Position numbers and translations under genes: made by a program. DNA of 45,606 nucleotides, from contig NZ_WBKM01000271.1 of assembly GCF_015714725.1 (NCBI RefSeq), forward strand, positions 1-45,606, in the 5' to 3' direction. Under the pieces are notes generated by a model, which was not told where the DNA came from, searched no databases, and worked only from the letters and a program-made list of their open reading frames with translations. This stretch comes from Nostoc sp. WHI. Lineage in GTDB: Bacteria; Cyanobacteriota; Cyanobacteriia; Cyanobacteriales; Nostocaceae. Shown piece after piece: positions 30,726 through 40,399 of this stretch. Position 1 is the stretch's first letter. The number at the start of each line of letters is the position of its first letter.

Positions 30726-31936
30726 CGTCCTGTCCCTACGATAACCAAATCATTCTCGCTCACGGGCAGCCAGGGTATCGGCCCAATGAAGTAAGGAGTG
30801 CAAGTTTTCTGCTGGAATGGCGGTCGCGCACAGATCCTAAAGAATAAGCCAAAGTCGGCAGTCCCCTTGGATTCATTAACTCCAGTTAGCGCCACTTTGA
30901 ACCCACTACCATACACTAGCCGCCCTGTGGGTTCCTTACCCCCATTAACGGCGGCAAGAATTCCATAACCCCCCTTAACTTGCTGAGATGAGCCAGATGC
31001 CCAGCGCTTGCCATACAAACTACCTTCAGAACCGGCAAAATCCCCCATTTCTAAGTATGAGCATTCAATGCCTGGAGGACAGGCTACTGTCACAGTGCGA
31101 TCGCCTCTGACAACGCTGCCAGACACAAAGTAATCATTAAGAGTCCTTGCGTCGCCTTTCTCTGCCGTACCAAGTACAACGGATGCGATACCCACAACAC
31201 CAATGCCAGAGCTAATAGGCTGAGGCATTTTATCAAAGGGAACTTGACTTAATTTAGGAATTTGATTGACATAGGCTTGCTGCCATGATTTAAATTTCCC
31301 TAATTGAGTTTTGTCTAACCCAGGAATTGAATCAAGCGAATATTTGCTTAGGTCAATCTTATCTAGTGTCAGGTTTGCGGCTTGAGGATTTGAGGCTATG
31401 GCTTGAGAAATAGTGCCATAGCCCAGTCCAGCAAAATTCTTAGAAAATAGAGCCGCTAATGGGGGAACTTCTGATAGGCTCAAATTGCCTAATTCAGGCA
31501 TCGCCTTAACTAACGTTTTAGGCGTTTGCCATTGCATTAGCCCAAACTCTTTGAGGGTGGGTTTGGTAGTTGTGGTTGTAGTGGTCAAAGCCACCGCGCC
31601 AATAGTCTTCAGGCTCAAGGCAGACATTTTAAAAGCATCATCCGCGTCGCCAAGCATAACAACAGAGTCTACTTTTTGTCCTGCCGTCCACGAGCGCGAG
31701 GGGTCGTAGCCAAAAGTCGAAATCAGATTTTTAGGGATTACTAGGAATCCTGGCTGCTGAACGGGCGGCAAAGTATCCCATGTGATTTTTGACCAGTCGG
31801 GGGCTGCCGTCTTATATTTGCCCTGCGAATAATTAATTGTTGGGGTTGCTTGAGTAGTTGTCGGTGTCTGTGCGATTGAGGCGGAAAGTGGAAGTAGTGA
31901 AGCGATCGCAGTCAGTAGAAAGAGTTTAGATTTCAT
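30722..31936 (-). CDS. Secreted transfer-operon protein, 404 aa
   Basis: The N-terminus is a signal peptide (MKSKLFLLTAIASLLPLSASIAQ boundaries, cleavage near residue 22). The mature part has a threonine-rich stretch (AVALTTTTTTTKPT) and a C-terminal cysteine-containing domain with CPPGIECSYLEMG, GKRWASGSSQQVKGGYGI and CARPPFQQKTCTPYFIGPI. Four cysteines there could form disulfides. No catalytic motif is recognised. It lies between VirB9-like and VirD4, a position suggesting a periplasmic or outer-membrane part of the pilus/channel specific to cyanobacterial systems. The family could not be named. Confidence 0.65.
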   Translation of the reverse strand: MKSKLFLLTAIASLLPLSASIAQTPTTTQATPTINYSQGKYKTAAPDWSKITWDTLPPVQQPGFLVIPKNLISTFGYDPSRSWTAGQKVDSVVMLGDADDAFKMSALSLKTIGAVALTTTTTTTKPTLKEFGLMQWQTPKTLVKAMPELGNLSLSEVPPLAALFSKNFAGLGYGTISQAIASNPQAANLTLDKIDLSKYSLDSIPGLDKTQLGKFKSWQQAYVNQIPKLSQVPFDKMPQPISSGIGVVGIASVVLGTAEKGDARTLNDYFVSGSVVRGDRTVTVACPPGIECSYLEMGDFAGSEGSLYGKRWASGSSQQVKGGYGILAAVNGGKEPTGRLVYGSGFKVALTGVNESKGTADFGLFFRICARPPFQQKTCTPYFIGPIPWLPVSENDLVIVGTGR

Positions 31937-32002
31937 GATTTTTTTAAGTAATTGGTCGCTTGCATTTATCTAATTCTTTGCGAATAAACTTAACAAAATT
32001 AC

Positions 32003-32812
32003 TCACAATCGCCCCCATTCAAGTAATTGATTAAAAGTGTTTTTATCGACCTGAGAAAGTGAAATCGCCTCCTCTTTAGTTTTGCCGCGCCGTAATAGCT
32101 TGATAGCATCTTGCACCTTGTTCCATGTGGTAGATCCGGGCTTAACTTGGCCTTTCCGCCCCGCTTCTGCCAGACCAAAAGCAAGAGCGTTAGCATCGTT
32201 CCTTTGAATCGCGCCGTTTAGCGTCGTCCCAGGATTGGGGCGTAAAACGGCAACAGACTGAGACGGGGGGACTGTTATTGTTTGTGGTGGCGAGGGCTGC
32301 TGGACTTGCGGCTTTTGAACTGTTAGCGGTTGCGGCGATCGCGGACGGGTAATTGGCAACGGGCGATCCGACTCAGATTTAACTACCAAGCTTGTATAGG
32401 CTGGGTTGCCCGTAGCAGGGACTATCTTAAATTGATATTGTTTTTCATTGGTAAGTACTGTAATTTGAGTGCTTCCATTGCTGCTAGAGGTAACAGGAAA
32501 GTTGATCGGGTTAATCTGGCGAAGAAAAATTACGGTTGCTTTACCTCCTGTGCAGTCAGAATCGTTGCTCTGCTTTTGGCATAAACCACCGTTTGATGTA
32601 AAGGCAAAACGACTTGGATCGCCGATCCAAACTTGCTTGATAGTTTCCCCGGTAGGAATCAAATTAATAGTTAGTCCGTAACCTTTCCAAACCTTTAATT
32701 CAATAGCGTTGGAGTTGGCATCATTCTCATAAACCGTTCGGATGGGCATTGCCGACACGCTTGAGGTAGTAGTTATTAAAAGGGTTGTAACAATAGCGAG
32801 TTTATTTAACAT
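32003..32812 (-). CDS. VirB9/TraK-like periplasmic channel protein
   Basis: A 269-aa protein with a signal peptide (residues 1-21). Next comes a beta-domain resembling the VirB9/TrbG/TraK N-terminal domain: LKVWKGYGLTINLIPTGETI, IKQVWIGDPSRF, then ITVLTNEKQYQFKI. A proline-rich linker (about 155-195) leads to a small helical C-terminal unit (VQDAIKLLRRGKTKEEAISL) that looks HTH-like and is not typical of VirB9. It is next to the VirB10-like gene as expected for the outer-membrane core complex. Its divergence from standard VirB9 fits the MPF_C type. Confidence 0.65.
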   Translation of the reverse strand: MLNKLAIVTTLLITTTSSVSAMPIRTVYENDANSNAIELKVWKGYGLTINLIPTGETIKQVWIGDPSRFAFTSNGGLCQKQSNDSDCTGGKATVIFLRQINPINFPVTSSSNGSTQITVLTNEKQYQFKIVPATGNPAYTSLVVKSESDRPLPITRPRSPQPLTVQKPQVQQPSPPQTITVPPSQSVAVLRPNPGTTLNGAIQRNDANALAFGLAEAGRKGQVKPGSTTWNKVQDAIKLLRRGKTKEEAISLSQVDKNTFNQLLEWGRL

Positions 32813-32824
32813 TTTTCCTAGTGA

Positions 32825-34249
32825 CTAGAGCGATATTGTTTGATTAACGAATATTTGCACTGGTTTGCCAACGTCGATCACAAATACTTCTTCTCTACCG
32901 CTTAACTGTTGAGAACGGGCGACATTTGAACTTTTGATATTATCGAGAACGCTATTAAATGCACCCTCTCCAAAAGCGGCGGATAAATCTTTTTGCTCGT
33001 TGGTAGTGGAGCTAGTAGAGAAGCCATTAGAGTTCGTACTAACTTGAGTTACAGGGCGATTCTGTACCTCCGTAGCCTTCGCAACTCCCGCGATGATCGC
33101 AGAAATGAAATTGTTACCCAGGTTGCTACCTCTGCGAGACTCTGCTTTTAAGAAACCACCATCCTTGGCCATTATCAGAACGGCATTTTCTGGGAGTTGC
33201 TTTTCTTGCGTATCGCCATTAGAGTTGACCAACACTGAAACACCGCGCAGCTTGGCAAAGCCAGCACCATTGGACTCTGCTAGTTGAACAACCAGATAAG
33301 CGCCCACAGGTATCACATCGCTACCATCTGAGGCTTTTAAGGGTTTTGTTAGTTTCACCAAGTAGTTCTGGTTGCCAGCGTCACCAATGCCCCAGGCGAT
33401 CGGCGTTTCTAGCCTACCCTCTGCGGTGCTACCAACGAGTACGCGAAGAGCGTTGTAATTAATGGTTGTGTTCTGGGTGACTTGCGTAGCTTTTTCTGTC
33501 CCTCCTTCTATTCCATTTGTCTTAGTAGGTTCTTCACTTTCTGGCTCCTCGGCTGAACTGCTGAAACTGCCAGCATTGGCAGCAAGAAGCCATTGCTGTG
33601 TGGGGTCAACATGAGCGGCGTAGCTTGCAGCCGTTGGCATCGCTTGGGGGCGCGGCTGAGGAGATTGTCTGATTGGCTGGGCAATTTGGGGCTGAGGCTG
33701 AGGTTGCAATACTCTAGCTGTGGCAAAGGTTCTAGGCGCTGGATGGCTAGTAACGGAATAAGGCTGTTGTCCGCGCTGCACTGGTTGCAGGGGAGGGGTA
33801 ACAGGCGCTACAGCTACTGGGGTTGGGCTAGAGGTAGGCGTTGGGCTTGGCTTCTGATCACGAATCTTTTTAAATTCGTAGTTTTGGCTAGTCAGGGCAA
33901 GTGCTGTTTTATCTTTGCCCGTCTCATTTTCTGGCTCTGCTATGGGCGTTTGCGCTTCTGTGGGCGGTTGCACTTTGTCGCTCTCAAACTTCAGCATATT
34001 CATTGAGTTCCCGATTAAAGCCCCAATGATTATTACAAAGAGAGAGCAAATTAGGGCAACAACGCCCATTTTCAAGAGTGGAGATTGCGAGACTGTTCGA
34101 GCAGTAACAATTTCTTCTGGGGCGGGGTTTTCTTCAGGTTGAATTGAATCATTGATTTTATAAGTTTTAGCGCCGTTCATGGCGGCAAAATCTTTCTCTT
34201 TTATCTCAATACTCGCCGATGGTAAAGCTTCTTGCTGCTTCTGGCTCAT
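32825..34249 (-). CDS. VirB10/TrbI-like channel protein
   Basis: A 474-aa bitopic protein. The N-terminal about 55 residues are cytoplasmic, followed by one transmembrane helix (about 60-81, MGVVALICSLFVIIIGALIG). A long Pro/Gln-rich periplasmic linker follows. The C-terminal domain (from about residue 262) begins LRVLVGSTAEGRLETPI, then DVIPVGAYLVVQLAES and KAESRRGSNLGN, which matches the TrbI/VirB10 beta-barrel pattern. It would span both membranes as the scaffold of the core complex. It overlaps the VirB8-like gene by 4 bp. Confidence 0.75.
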   Translation of the reverse strand: MSQKQQEALPSASIEIKEKDFAAMNGAKTYKINDSIQPEENPAPEEIVTARTVSQSPLLKMGVVALICSLFVIIIGALIGNSMNMLKFESDKVQPPTEAQTPIAEPENETGKDKTALALTSQNYEFKKIRDQKPSPTPTSSPTPVAVAPVTPPLQPVQRGQQPYSVTSHPAPRTFATARVLQPQPQPQIAQPIRQSPQPRPQAMPTAASYAAHVDPTQQWLLAANAGSFSSSAEEPESEEPTKTNGIEGGTEKATQVTQNTTINYNALRVLVGSTAEGRLETPIAWGIGDAGNQNYLVKLTKPLKASDGSDVIPVGAYLVVQLAESNGAGFAKLRGVSVLVNSNGDTQEKQLPENAVLIMAKDGGFLKAESRRGSNLGNNFISAIIAGVAKATEVQNRPVTQVSTNSNGFSTSSTTNEQKDLSAAFGEGAFNSVLDNIKSSNVARSQQLSGREEVFVIDVGKPVQIFVNQTISL

Positions 34250-34965
34250 AAATCTAAATCCTGGATTTTGTAAATTTCTAACCCAGCTTTGCGCTCTCGT
34301 GTGGCTGTTTCTTGAACATCGGACGAAAATCTAGGAATGGCAGCCGTATCGATCGCCCTGACAAATACAGTTTTGTTAAAGGGGATAGGCTTGCCGACTA
34401 AATTGCTGCCTTGAAAAACAACGACCTCGGCTACCATATCCACTTTCCAACGCCCATCCTTAATAGGAGTAGGCTGACTAAGGAGACTGACTTTTAGGAT
34501 TGATTGGGTAGACCCATTAAAGACATCAGGCGGCGTAAGATTACCTATCTCCTCAAGGAATGGGGCGCGAAAATCTTCTGACAACGCAAAGCCTGAAGCC
34601 CATGCGCTAGTAGTAATCTTGGCTTTTGATGTCGATATTCCAGTATCTAGTTTTAATTGCTTAGTGGGGTCTGGATTGTAGTCATTGGTCGCTTTTGGGA
34701 GAGCATTCCAACTCAAAAGCCCGGTCATTGTTTGCCCGACAAAACGTGTAATAGCTTGCGGCGATCGCTCCAAGCTGCCTATAGGAATAACTCTGATAGA
34801 TTCCCCGTCAGACAATTCTACAAGAGTCGAGGCTTTCGATTTAGAAATTGTTCCTATTCGAGCAAAATTGACAATCTCTATTAATAAAATAACTGCCAAT
34901 AAAACAGCATTTACTATTAAAAAGATTGGGGTAAAATTTAGTTCTTTTCTCTCTAATAATTTCAT
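34246..34965 (-). CDS. VirB8/TraE-like inner-membrane protein
   Basis: A 239-aa protein with one N-terminal membrane helix (residues about 11-35, IFLIVNAVLLAVILLIEIV) and a periplasmic domain. Size, topology and position between VirB6-like and VirB10-like genes match VirB8/TraE; motif support is limited to general beta-strand pattern in DGRWKVDMVAEVVVFQG. It overlaps neighbours by 4 bp on both sides, so translation is coupled. Confidence 0.6.
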   Translation of the reverse strand: MKLLERKELNFTPIFLIVNAVLLAVILLIEIVNFARIGTISKSKASTLVELSDGESIRVIPIGSLERSPQAITRFVGQTMTGLLSWNALPKATNDYNPDPTKQLKLDTGISTSKAKITTSAWASGFALSEDFRAPFLEEIGNLTPPDVFNGSTQSILKVSLLSQPTPIKDGRWKVDMVAEVVVFQGSNLVGKPIPFNKTVFVRAIDTAAIPRFSSDVQETATRERKAGLEIYKIQDLDL

Positions 34966-36020
34966 CTCCGTAACCCCACCGAGAATTTGACCCCACTAGT
35001 GAAAGCTGAGAATACAGCCATTCCGCCACCAGTGCCTATGGCGACCGCGAGTAACGGCGAAAAAATGGCTTGTAAAAGTTGCAATAGCAAAGGATTGCTG
35101 GAAGGTTTGGACACTATTGCGCTGGCAATAATGCCTACAGTTATGGAGTACGAAATGAGAACCAATGTTAGTCCTAGCCAGCCTGCAAGCCAAGCATAGA
35201 TAGGCTTGCTTTGGAAGGGCAGCAAAGATAGAACTAGGAAGATTGGGGCAGCGAATGCAATCATTAAGAATGACAGTTGGACGATGTATTGAAAAGCTAC
35301 TGATAGTCCACTGAGAATGACATAAACAAAACCTTGGATTGCGCTGTTAATTAGTTCGCCGCTTAGGTCTAAGGGATTCCAACTTCCTCCTCCAGAACCT
35401 GCGCCAGTCTTTTCTCTAGCTTTCTGTGCGTCTTTTCGTGTATTCTCCACAGCCTGTTTGATACAAGCTTGTTTCTGGCTCAATTCTTCACCTTCCTTCT
35501 TTTCGTTGTTGAGCTTTTCGCACTTCGCTAAGGCTATCTGCGCGGCTAAAACAAAGCTTTGATCGGCGTTTACATTCCGTATCGCATCTCTCAGGTTTAC
35601 GCCATTTCTCGTAATACTTAAAATACTCCTATTTAGTCCAGTCGATACGTTTTTTAAGGCGACTGTTGTATTTGCCAAAAGGAACCCATTATTACTAAGC
35701 ATTGCAATTACTAGCAAGGGTAAAATCATCTCGGCTATGAAATCAAACCCAAATCCTTCCTCTGCATACTTCCTATACCAGCCGAATGAAGCAAAGCCAA
35801 TCATCACAACAGCAGCGAGCGTAGAAACGGCGACAATAGCCGTATAAATTGGGCTTGTTCCAGATGCTAACTCTAGCCAATCATTCTCAAACGATTTATA
35901 GATTAGGTCTGCACCTTCGATAGCGCCTTCGACTATTTCGCCTGAGTTCGTAGTCCCCGTATTTTCCCCAGCTTGCTGCCCTGTCGTTTGAGCAAAAATA
36001 ATAGTTAAGAGCGCTATCAT
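34962..36020 (-). CDS. VirB6/TrbL-like polytopic membrane protein
   Basis: A 352-aa protein with five to six hydrophobic segments: around residues 58-80, 93-115, 225-255, 256-275, 280-305 and 315-340. A long hydrophilic loop between (about 125-220, with cysteines and lysines) is periplasmic or cytoplasmic. This is the usual VirB6 arrangement, which forms the inner-membrane part of the DNA channel. Sequence-level family match cannot be claimed by eye. Start ATG 36020. Confidence 0.65.
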   Translation of the reverse strand: MIALLTIIFAQTTGQQAGENTGTTNSGEIVEGAIEGADLIYKSFENDWLELASGTSPIYTAIVAVSTLAAVVMIGFASFGWYRKYAEEGFGFDFIAEMILPLLVIAMLSNNGFLLANTTVALKNVSTGLNRSILSITRNGVNLRDAIRNVNADQSFVLAAQIALAKCEKLNNEKKEGEELSQKQACIKQAVENTRKDAQKAREKTGAGSGGGSWNPLDLSGELINSAIQGFVYVILSGLSVAFQYIVQLSFLMIAFAAPIFLVLSLLPFQSKPIYAWLAGWLGLTLVLISYSITVGIIASAIVSKPSSNPLLLQLLQAIFSPLLAVAIGTGGGMAVFSAFTSGVKFSVGLRR

Positions 36021-36107
36021 CTCAGTTACCGTAACGTTATGTTGACCTTTTTTTTATTCAAAATGCAAAATGAGTAAGAAAATTAATTTTGAATTGATTT
36101 GACTTGA

Positions 36108-36839
36108 TTATTGATTTTTCCAAAATGAATCGTTAGCGGCGGCAGATTGAATGATTTGGCGAGATGCGGCGCTGGACTCTTGATCCTTTGCCGCAGCTTG
36201 CTCATCCATGCGACTAGAAATATCAGCAAGATTGATATTTGTAACAGCCAAGGAACGAGATTGCTTTTGCGCTTCTGCATGGATAGATTTGGCAATTACA
36301 ACACTTTGGAAGTTTTGAATTGCGACCTTTTTAAGAATGTCTTGGGTAATGACATCATCCTGCGCGGCATTAGCATTTTCGCTTGATTGGGCGGTAGCAT
36401 CATTAGTTATTGCTGCCTCCTGTGACTGGATTCGCTGACCTTCAGCGCCAAGTACTGATTCTGATTGTCCGCGTGTATATTGTTGGTTCCAATCCTTGAT
36501 GGCATTGTCGGCTTGAATGCGCGGATCTAATATCAGCAAATTGCCTTCTTGTTTCTCAATGACTTTCTCGATATTCTTACCAGCTTTTAGGGGATCGGGA
36601 ATACCCAAATCACCAACACTAGATTCAATTGCCTGGGTTAATTCAGCTTCCAACTTGCCCAAACTTTTAATAAATTCTTTCTGATAATTACTAATGTAAG
36701 TCTGCAAGCTGCTATAGATTTGTTGGAATTGAGTTAAGAAAGATTGGGAGTTTTGCTGACTTTGAGCATTGGCAGGGAGGCTAGAAAAGGAAATCAGAAT
36801 TGCTGCGCCTGAGATCGCGATCAATCGGTTGGTATTCAA
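36108..36839 (-). CDS. VirB5/TrbJ-like secreted pilus-associated protein
   Basis: A 243-aa protein with a signal peptide ending at ANA (residue 25) and a mostly helical, glutamine/serine-rich mature part (FLTQFQQIYSSLQTYI near residue 34). This is the typical VirB5/TrbJ layout of a minor pilin at the pilus tip. The start is TTG 36839, decided by a strong GGAGG nine bases upstream. It overlaps the 36781 gene by 59 bp, an unusually long coupling. Confidence 0.65.
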   Translation of the reverse strand: MNTNRLIAISGAAILISFSSLPANAQSQQNSQSFLTQFQQIYSSLQTYISNYQKEFIKSLGKLEAELTQAIESSVGDLGIPDPLKAGKNIEKVIEKQEGNLLILDPRIQADNAIKDWNQQYTRGQSESVLGAEGQRIQSQEAAITNDATAQSSENANAAQDDVITQDILKKVAIQNFQSVVIAKSIHAEAQKQSRSLAVTNINLADISSRMDEQAAAKDQESSAASRQIIQSAAANDSFWKNQ

Positions 36840-37323
36840 GATACAAGTCCTCCATGTCTACTACAAAGGGTTTTTTGGTACAGAGAGATTTTACAGTCGC
36901 TTGCTTTTTTGCTAAATCAAAGTAAACAGCTTGAACCATTAATGTTTTAGGTGATTCTTCCTTATTTAATAAACTGGTGAAGAAGGGATCATTGAAAGGC
37001 AAAGCATTAGGCGGAAGGGTAGAAGCAGGGGATTGAAAAAGCATGATATAAGCACCTGGATCGGCGGATTCAGAATTAATCCCCGGTTGCTCTAATCCAC
37101 TCAATCGCTTATTTTGATATTTCAATGCTCTCAGGCTGGGGGAGCGCTTGATGGCATCCTCGCCCAATTCTATGTACACGCTACAGCCATTCTTCGCTTC
37201 GCTAATAAGCTTTTCATATTCAGCTTGATTGTATTGCCATACTTGAAAGCCTCCTATTGACACAACACCTGCTAGTATTGCCAGCAACAGCTTATTTTGA
37301 ATGACTGACGATAGAACCTTCAT
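36781..37323 (-). CDS. Bitopic transfer-operon protein, 180 aa
   Basis: Not recognised. One N-terminal membrane helix (residues about 10-30, LLLAILAGVVSIGGFQV) and a periplasmic domain with two cysteines (C47 and CTKKPF near residue 147). It is placed between VirB4 and VirB5-like genes, where some systems encode accessory pilus assembly factors. Overlaps VirB4 by 4 bp and the VirB5-like gene by 59 bp. Confidence 0.6.
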   Translation of the reverse strand: MKVLSSVIQNKLLLAILAGVVSIGGFQVWQYNQAEYEKLISEAKNGCSVYIELGEDAIKRSPSLRALKYQNKRLSGLEQPGINSESADPGAYIMLFQSPASTLPPNALPFNDPFFTSLLNKEESPKTLMVQAVYFDLAKKQATVKSLCTKKPFVVDMEDLYLEYQPIDRDLRRSNSDFLF

Positions 37324-40058
37324 AATGGCTTCCCTTGCTTAATGCACTCGACATAATACTTAGAAAATTCTGCCACCCAGGTGAACTTGTCGCTGTGAAT
37401 TTTCTTGAATTTATCTCGCGTGGCTTGTTCTTCTCTGCTATTAGCGACCAACGCCAGCAGGGGATACGAGGGATAATAGCGACAGCGCACATACTTGTTG
37501 TTGTAGTCCAACAGCCACAAAGTATATAGCTGCTGAATGTTGGGGACAAAGCTTTCGTTTTTATCGATAATTTCTCTAGGGATGCCCAGCAACTCAGAGA
37601 AACTATTAGCCGCGCCTGGGACAATACGCCCAATCAACCGCAATGGCATATTTTGTAATATTTGTTCTCCTGCCTCCGATTTGGCGATAGAGATGACATC
37701 CTGCGCTGCCAGAAACACCCGGCAGCCTTGCTTACGAGCGGTGGCGCATTTACGACCCGCAAGCCGCGATAATGCGGAAAATCCCAGCAATACGCTAGCC
37801 TCATCCATAAAAAACACGCTGTTGGGCGAGGAGAGGGATTGGCGGGACGCGGCGATATATGCACTCATCCCAAACACTTCTGCATCCTTTCCTGATTGCA
37901 GATTAGTCAGGGCGAAAGTGATCAACTGGCTATCGGCTTGGAAAGTCGAAGGCTTACAGATTGCGCTACCAATGCTACTAGCTTGCCAATACTGAAGCCG
38001 CAAACGGATGTAATTAAGTGCTTTTTCTACATTGTCATCCTGATAACCTAAATAAATATACGCGAGCGAGAAAAATTTCTCCATGTCTGCCAATGTCGGG
38101 GTATTCGCCCACTCTGGGGTGTTTATCCCTGCTTTTCGCGCTAATTCAAATCTTTCTTGAATGTCGGCATCTTCGTAAAAGGCTTTTGTACCCAAGGGGA
38201 TTACAGATTCAATAGTTTGTGATAGCAACCCATCAAATTTTTGTGAGCCTAAAACTAATTGAAGAACAATTAAATTGATATCATTTCGATGGGCTTTTGT
38301 CCTTTCCTCCCACTGCGACTCAGGAATCTTTGATAGGTCTAATGGCTGTACAAGATTGTTTGATTCCTTAGAGATATCAAAATAGAAACCTTTAAAATAT
38401 GGTGTGAAATCTCCGAAGGTTCCCGAACCATCGTCATTGGGCAAATCAATCATCAACACTGACATTCCCAGCGCCAAACACTGATAGATAATAGAGGCGA
38501 TGATTACCGATTTCCCACTCCCGGTAGTGCCGATTACCATCATGTTTTTAGGCTTTGATAGGTCAATATGAACCGAGGATTGACCTTCGTCGGCGACTAA
38601 TTCAAAGCCTTGTTTATCGCCATGTGCTGTTTGAACGACTGGCGTTAAACCAATTACTTCACTGGCAAAGAAAGTGGCGCGTCTGTTGAAAGGAAAAGTC
38701 AGCTGCGGTCGCTGTCGCAACAGCAAAGTATCAAGCCAGATTGACCATGTATACTGCATTTCTCTAATCAACTCAGCAGGCTGATTGATATACCCTGAAA
38801 TCAGACGACAAGCGTCGTCGATCTCGGAAGGAGAGTTGCGATAAACGAGAACAGTAACCGCTACATTTTCCGGTACATCACCTGTATAAAGTTGTTTTTG
38901 AGCATCAACAGAGCGTTCTGTGTTAATTTGCGCTCCTACGTCAATAGTCTTTTTGCTGGCGCTTACCTCGGCATTTCTTGAACGCCTCGTAATCAATTGT
39001 TGGGTAAGCCTAATCATTTTTTGATCGGCTGGGCTAATCTCTGTAATTATCTCGACATCATAAATAACCTCGCGTGAGAATACATCCCATAGAAAGCGTA
39101 CTTGCTGATGGGTTGAGGCAAATATCTCTGGCTTTTGGGCAAGCGTCATTACGCCGATATACTTCTTTTTTTCACCACATTGATTTGGCAAGCATACCCA
39201 GCGTCTATCGGCATAAGGTATGCCGTTATTTAAAAGTACTGAGGTTGCGTGTAGCTGGTCGTTGTATCTCTCTGGCTTCGGTGCGGCTTCGTTGAATTCC
39301 TCTCTTAATTCACCAGTATCATAAATTAAGGTATGGGGTACTTTTGTCGGCTTTGCGCCCATTCTAGAAACTAGGTCGTCCCACAATTCCTTGTCTGATT
39401 TTGGCGAGGGAAACAAACCCATTTCAGATAGTATTTGTTGATGACGCAAAGAGACAATTATCGCTTTTTCAAGAACTTGAATTAAGTTTTGAAGAGTGAG
39501 TTCGGTCGCTCCTGTGGGGGTGAATTTACGTTTTAAAAAATTCTCCAGCTTAACTATCGCTCTATCTACTGCGTCACCTCCTTCCGTTCCGCCTGGGCGA
39601 ACAGTAAAAGTGGTGTAAATACTCAGCTTGATATCCTTGCGCTGATGATTACGCGTCAGTTCTTGCATTCGGGCAACCTGTCCCCAATCCAAAAACTCAC
39701 TCTCAAGAGATACAGGGCTGTCTAGCCTTTGACGATAATCTGCAATTACTTTATCCTCATCGCAAAAAGAAGACCATCTAAAGGTGAACTTCTCGCCCTC
39801 CGAGAACTCTTTGCAGCCGTTCTCAAAAGCATGAGCGATCGCCTCCAGTCTCTCAGATGAATTAAACAGTGGGTGAAAACCTGTGCAATCATATCCGAAT
39901 ACTAATTGCAAGGTGTTGTTAGTGTCGCTTACTTGTTTTTTGCTCAACAAGTAAGCTCCAATTTGATAGTTACCCTTTTTCAATTTCACTAAAGTTGCTA
40001 GGTCTAGAAAGTCTTCAAAGGGGACTATTTTTTGATTACGAATACTGCTTTTTACCAT
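37320..40058 (-). CDS. virB4: VirB4/TraC-type secretion ATPase
   Basis: A 912-aa protein. The N-terminal region (about 1-450) resembles the TraC/VirB4 N-domain. Walker A is VIGTTGSGKSVI (K516). Walker B is FFMDEASVL (D752/E753). The RRATFFASEVIGLTP segment before the P-loop is common in the family. It energises pilus assembly and substrate transport at the inner membrane. It follows the VirB3-like gene with a 7-bp overlap. It is the only VirB-type ATPase seen in the operon besides VirD4. Confidence 0.92.
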   Translation of the reverse strand: MVKSSIRNQKIVPFEDFLDLATLVKLKKGNYQIGAYLLSKKQVSDTNNTLQLVFGYDCTGFHPLFNSSERLEAIAHAFENGCKEFSEGEKFTFRWSSFCDEDKVIADYRQRLDSPVSLESEFLDWGQVARMQELTRNHQRKDIKLSIYTTFTVRPGGTEGGDAVDRAIVKLENFLKRKFTPTGATELTLQNLIQVLEKAIIVSLRHQQILSEMGLFPSPKSDKELWDDLVSRMGAKPTKVPHTLIYDTGELREEFNEAAPKPERYNDQLHATSVLLNNGIPYADRRWVCLPNQCGEKKKYIGVMTLAQKPEIFASTHQQVRFLWDVFSREVIYDVEIITEISPADQKMIRLTQQLITRRSRNAEVSASKKTIDVGAQINTERSVDAQKQLYTGDVPENVAVTVLVYRNSPSEIDDACRLISGYINQPAELIREMQYTWSIWLDTLLLRQRPQLTFPFNRRATFFASEVIGLTPVVQTAHGDKQGFELVADEGQSSVHIDLSKPKNMMVIGTTGSGKSVIIASIIYQCLALGMSVLMIDLPNDDGSGTFGDFTPYFKGFYFDISKESNNLVQPLDLSKIPESQWEERTKAHRNDINLIVLQLVLGSQKFDGLLSQTIESVIPLGTKAFYEDADIQERFELARKAGINTPEWANTPTLADMEKFFSLAYIYLGYQDDNVEKALNYIRLRLQYWQASSIGSAICKPSTFQADSQLITFALTNLQSGKDAEVFGMSAYIAASRQSLSSPNSVFFMDEASVLLGFSALSRLAGRKCATARKQGCRVFLAAQDVISIAKSEAGEQILQNMPLRLIGRIVPGAANSFSELLGIPREIIDKNESFVPNIQQLYTLWLLDYNNKYVRCRYYPSYPLLALVANSREEQATRDKFKKIHSDKFTWVAEFSKYYVECIKQGKPL

Positions 40059-40399
40059 AGCTTAGGCATTCTCTTAGATCCCGCTCTTTTTTTGCTTTGA
40101 GGCGAAGAATATCTGACATAACCACGAGTGAAAGTTGGAACGCTTGGGAACACTCTTGACCAGAATAAGTAAGGACGCTTGCCAGATAAAATCATTATCG
40201 TAGCGCTTAACCAAACTCCTGCTAATAAGCCCCAAACTATCCCCGCTCCGCATAGATTCGCTACAACAAAGCCCACGCCAAACATAAATAAGGCGATTGC
40301 AAACTGAAAGCCAGTAAAAATGCCGATTGAAGCATTTTGACCAAGTGACTGATTGACCCGTTTGATGGGCGATTTATTATACTCGCTCATAACTAGCAA
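40052..40399 (-). CDS. VirB3/TraL-like membrane protein
   Basis: A 115-aa protein with two closely spaced hydrophobic segments (about 28-48 and 52-70) and a basic C-terminus; size, topology and position directly before VirB4 match VirB3. ATG 40390 (MSEYNKSPIKRV) is the likelier start than 40399 because the latter overlaps the preceding coding region further. Confidence 0.7.
   Translation of the reverse strand: MLVMSEYNKSPIKRVNQSLGQNASIGIFTGFQFAIALFMFGVGFVVANLCGAGIVWGLLAGVWLSATIMILSGKRPYLFWSRVFPSVPTFTRGYVRYSSPQSKKRAGSKRMPKLW

Noticed and set aside
33593..34006. 137-aa plus-strand ORF opposite the VirB10-like gene
   Set aside because: Trp/Arg-rich antisense of the Pro/Gln-rich linker; shadow of a GC-rich codon region.
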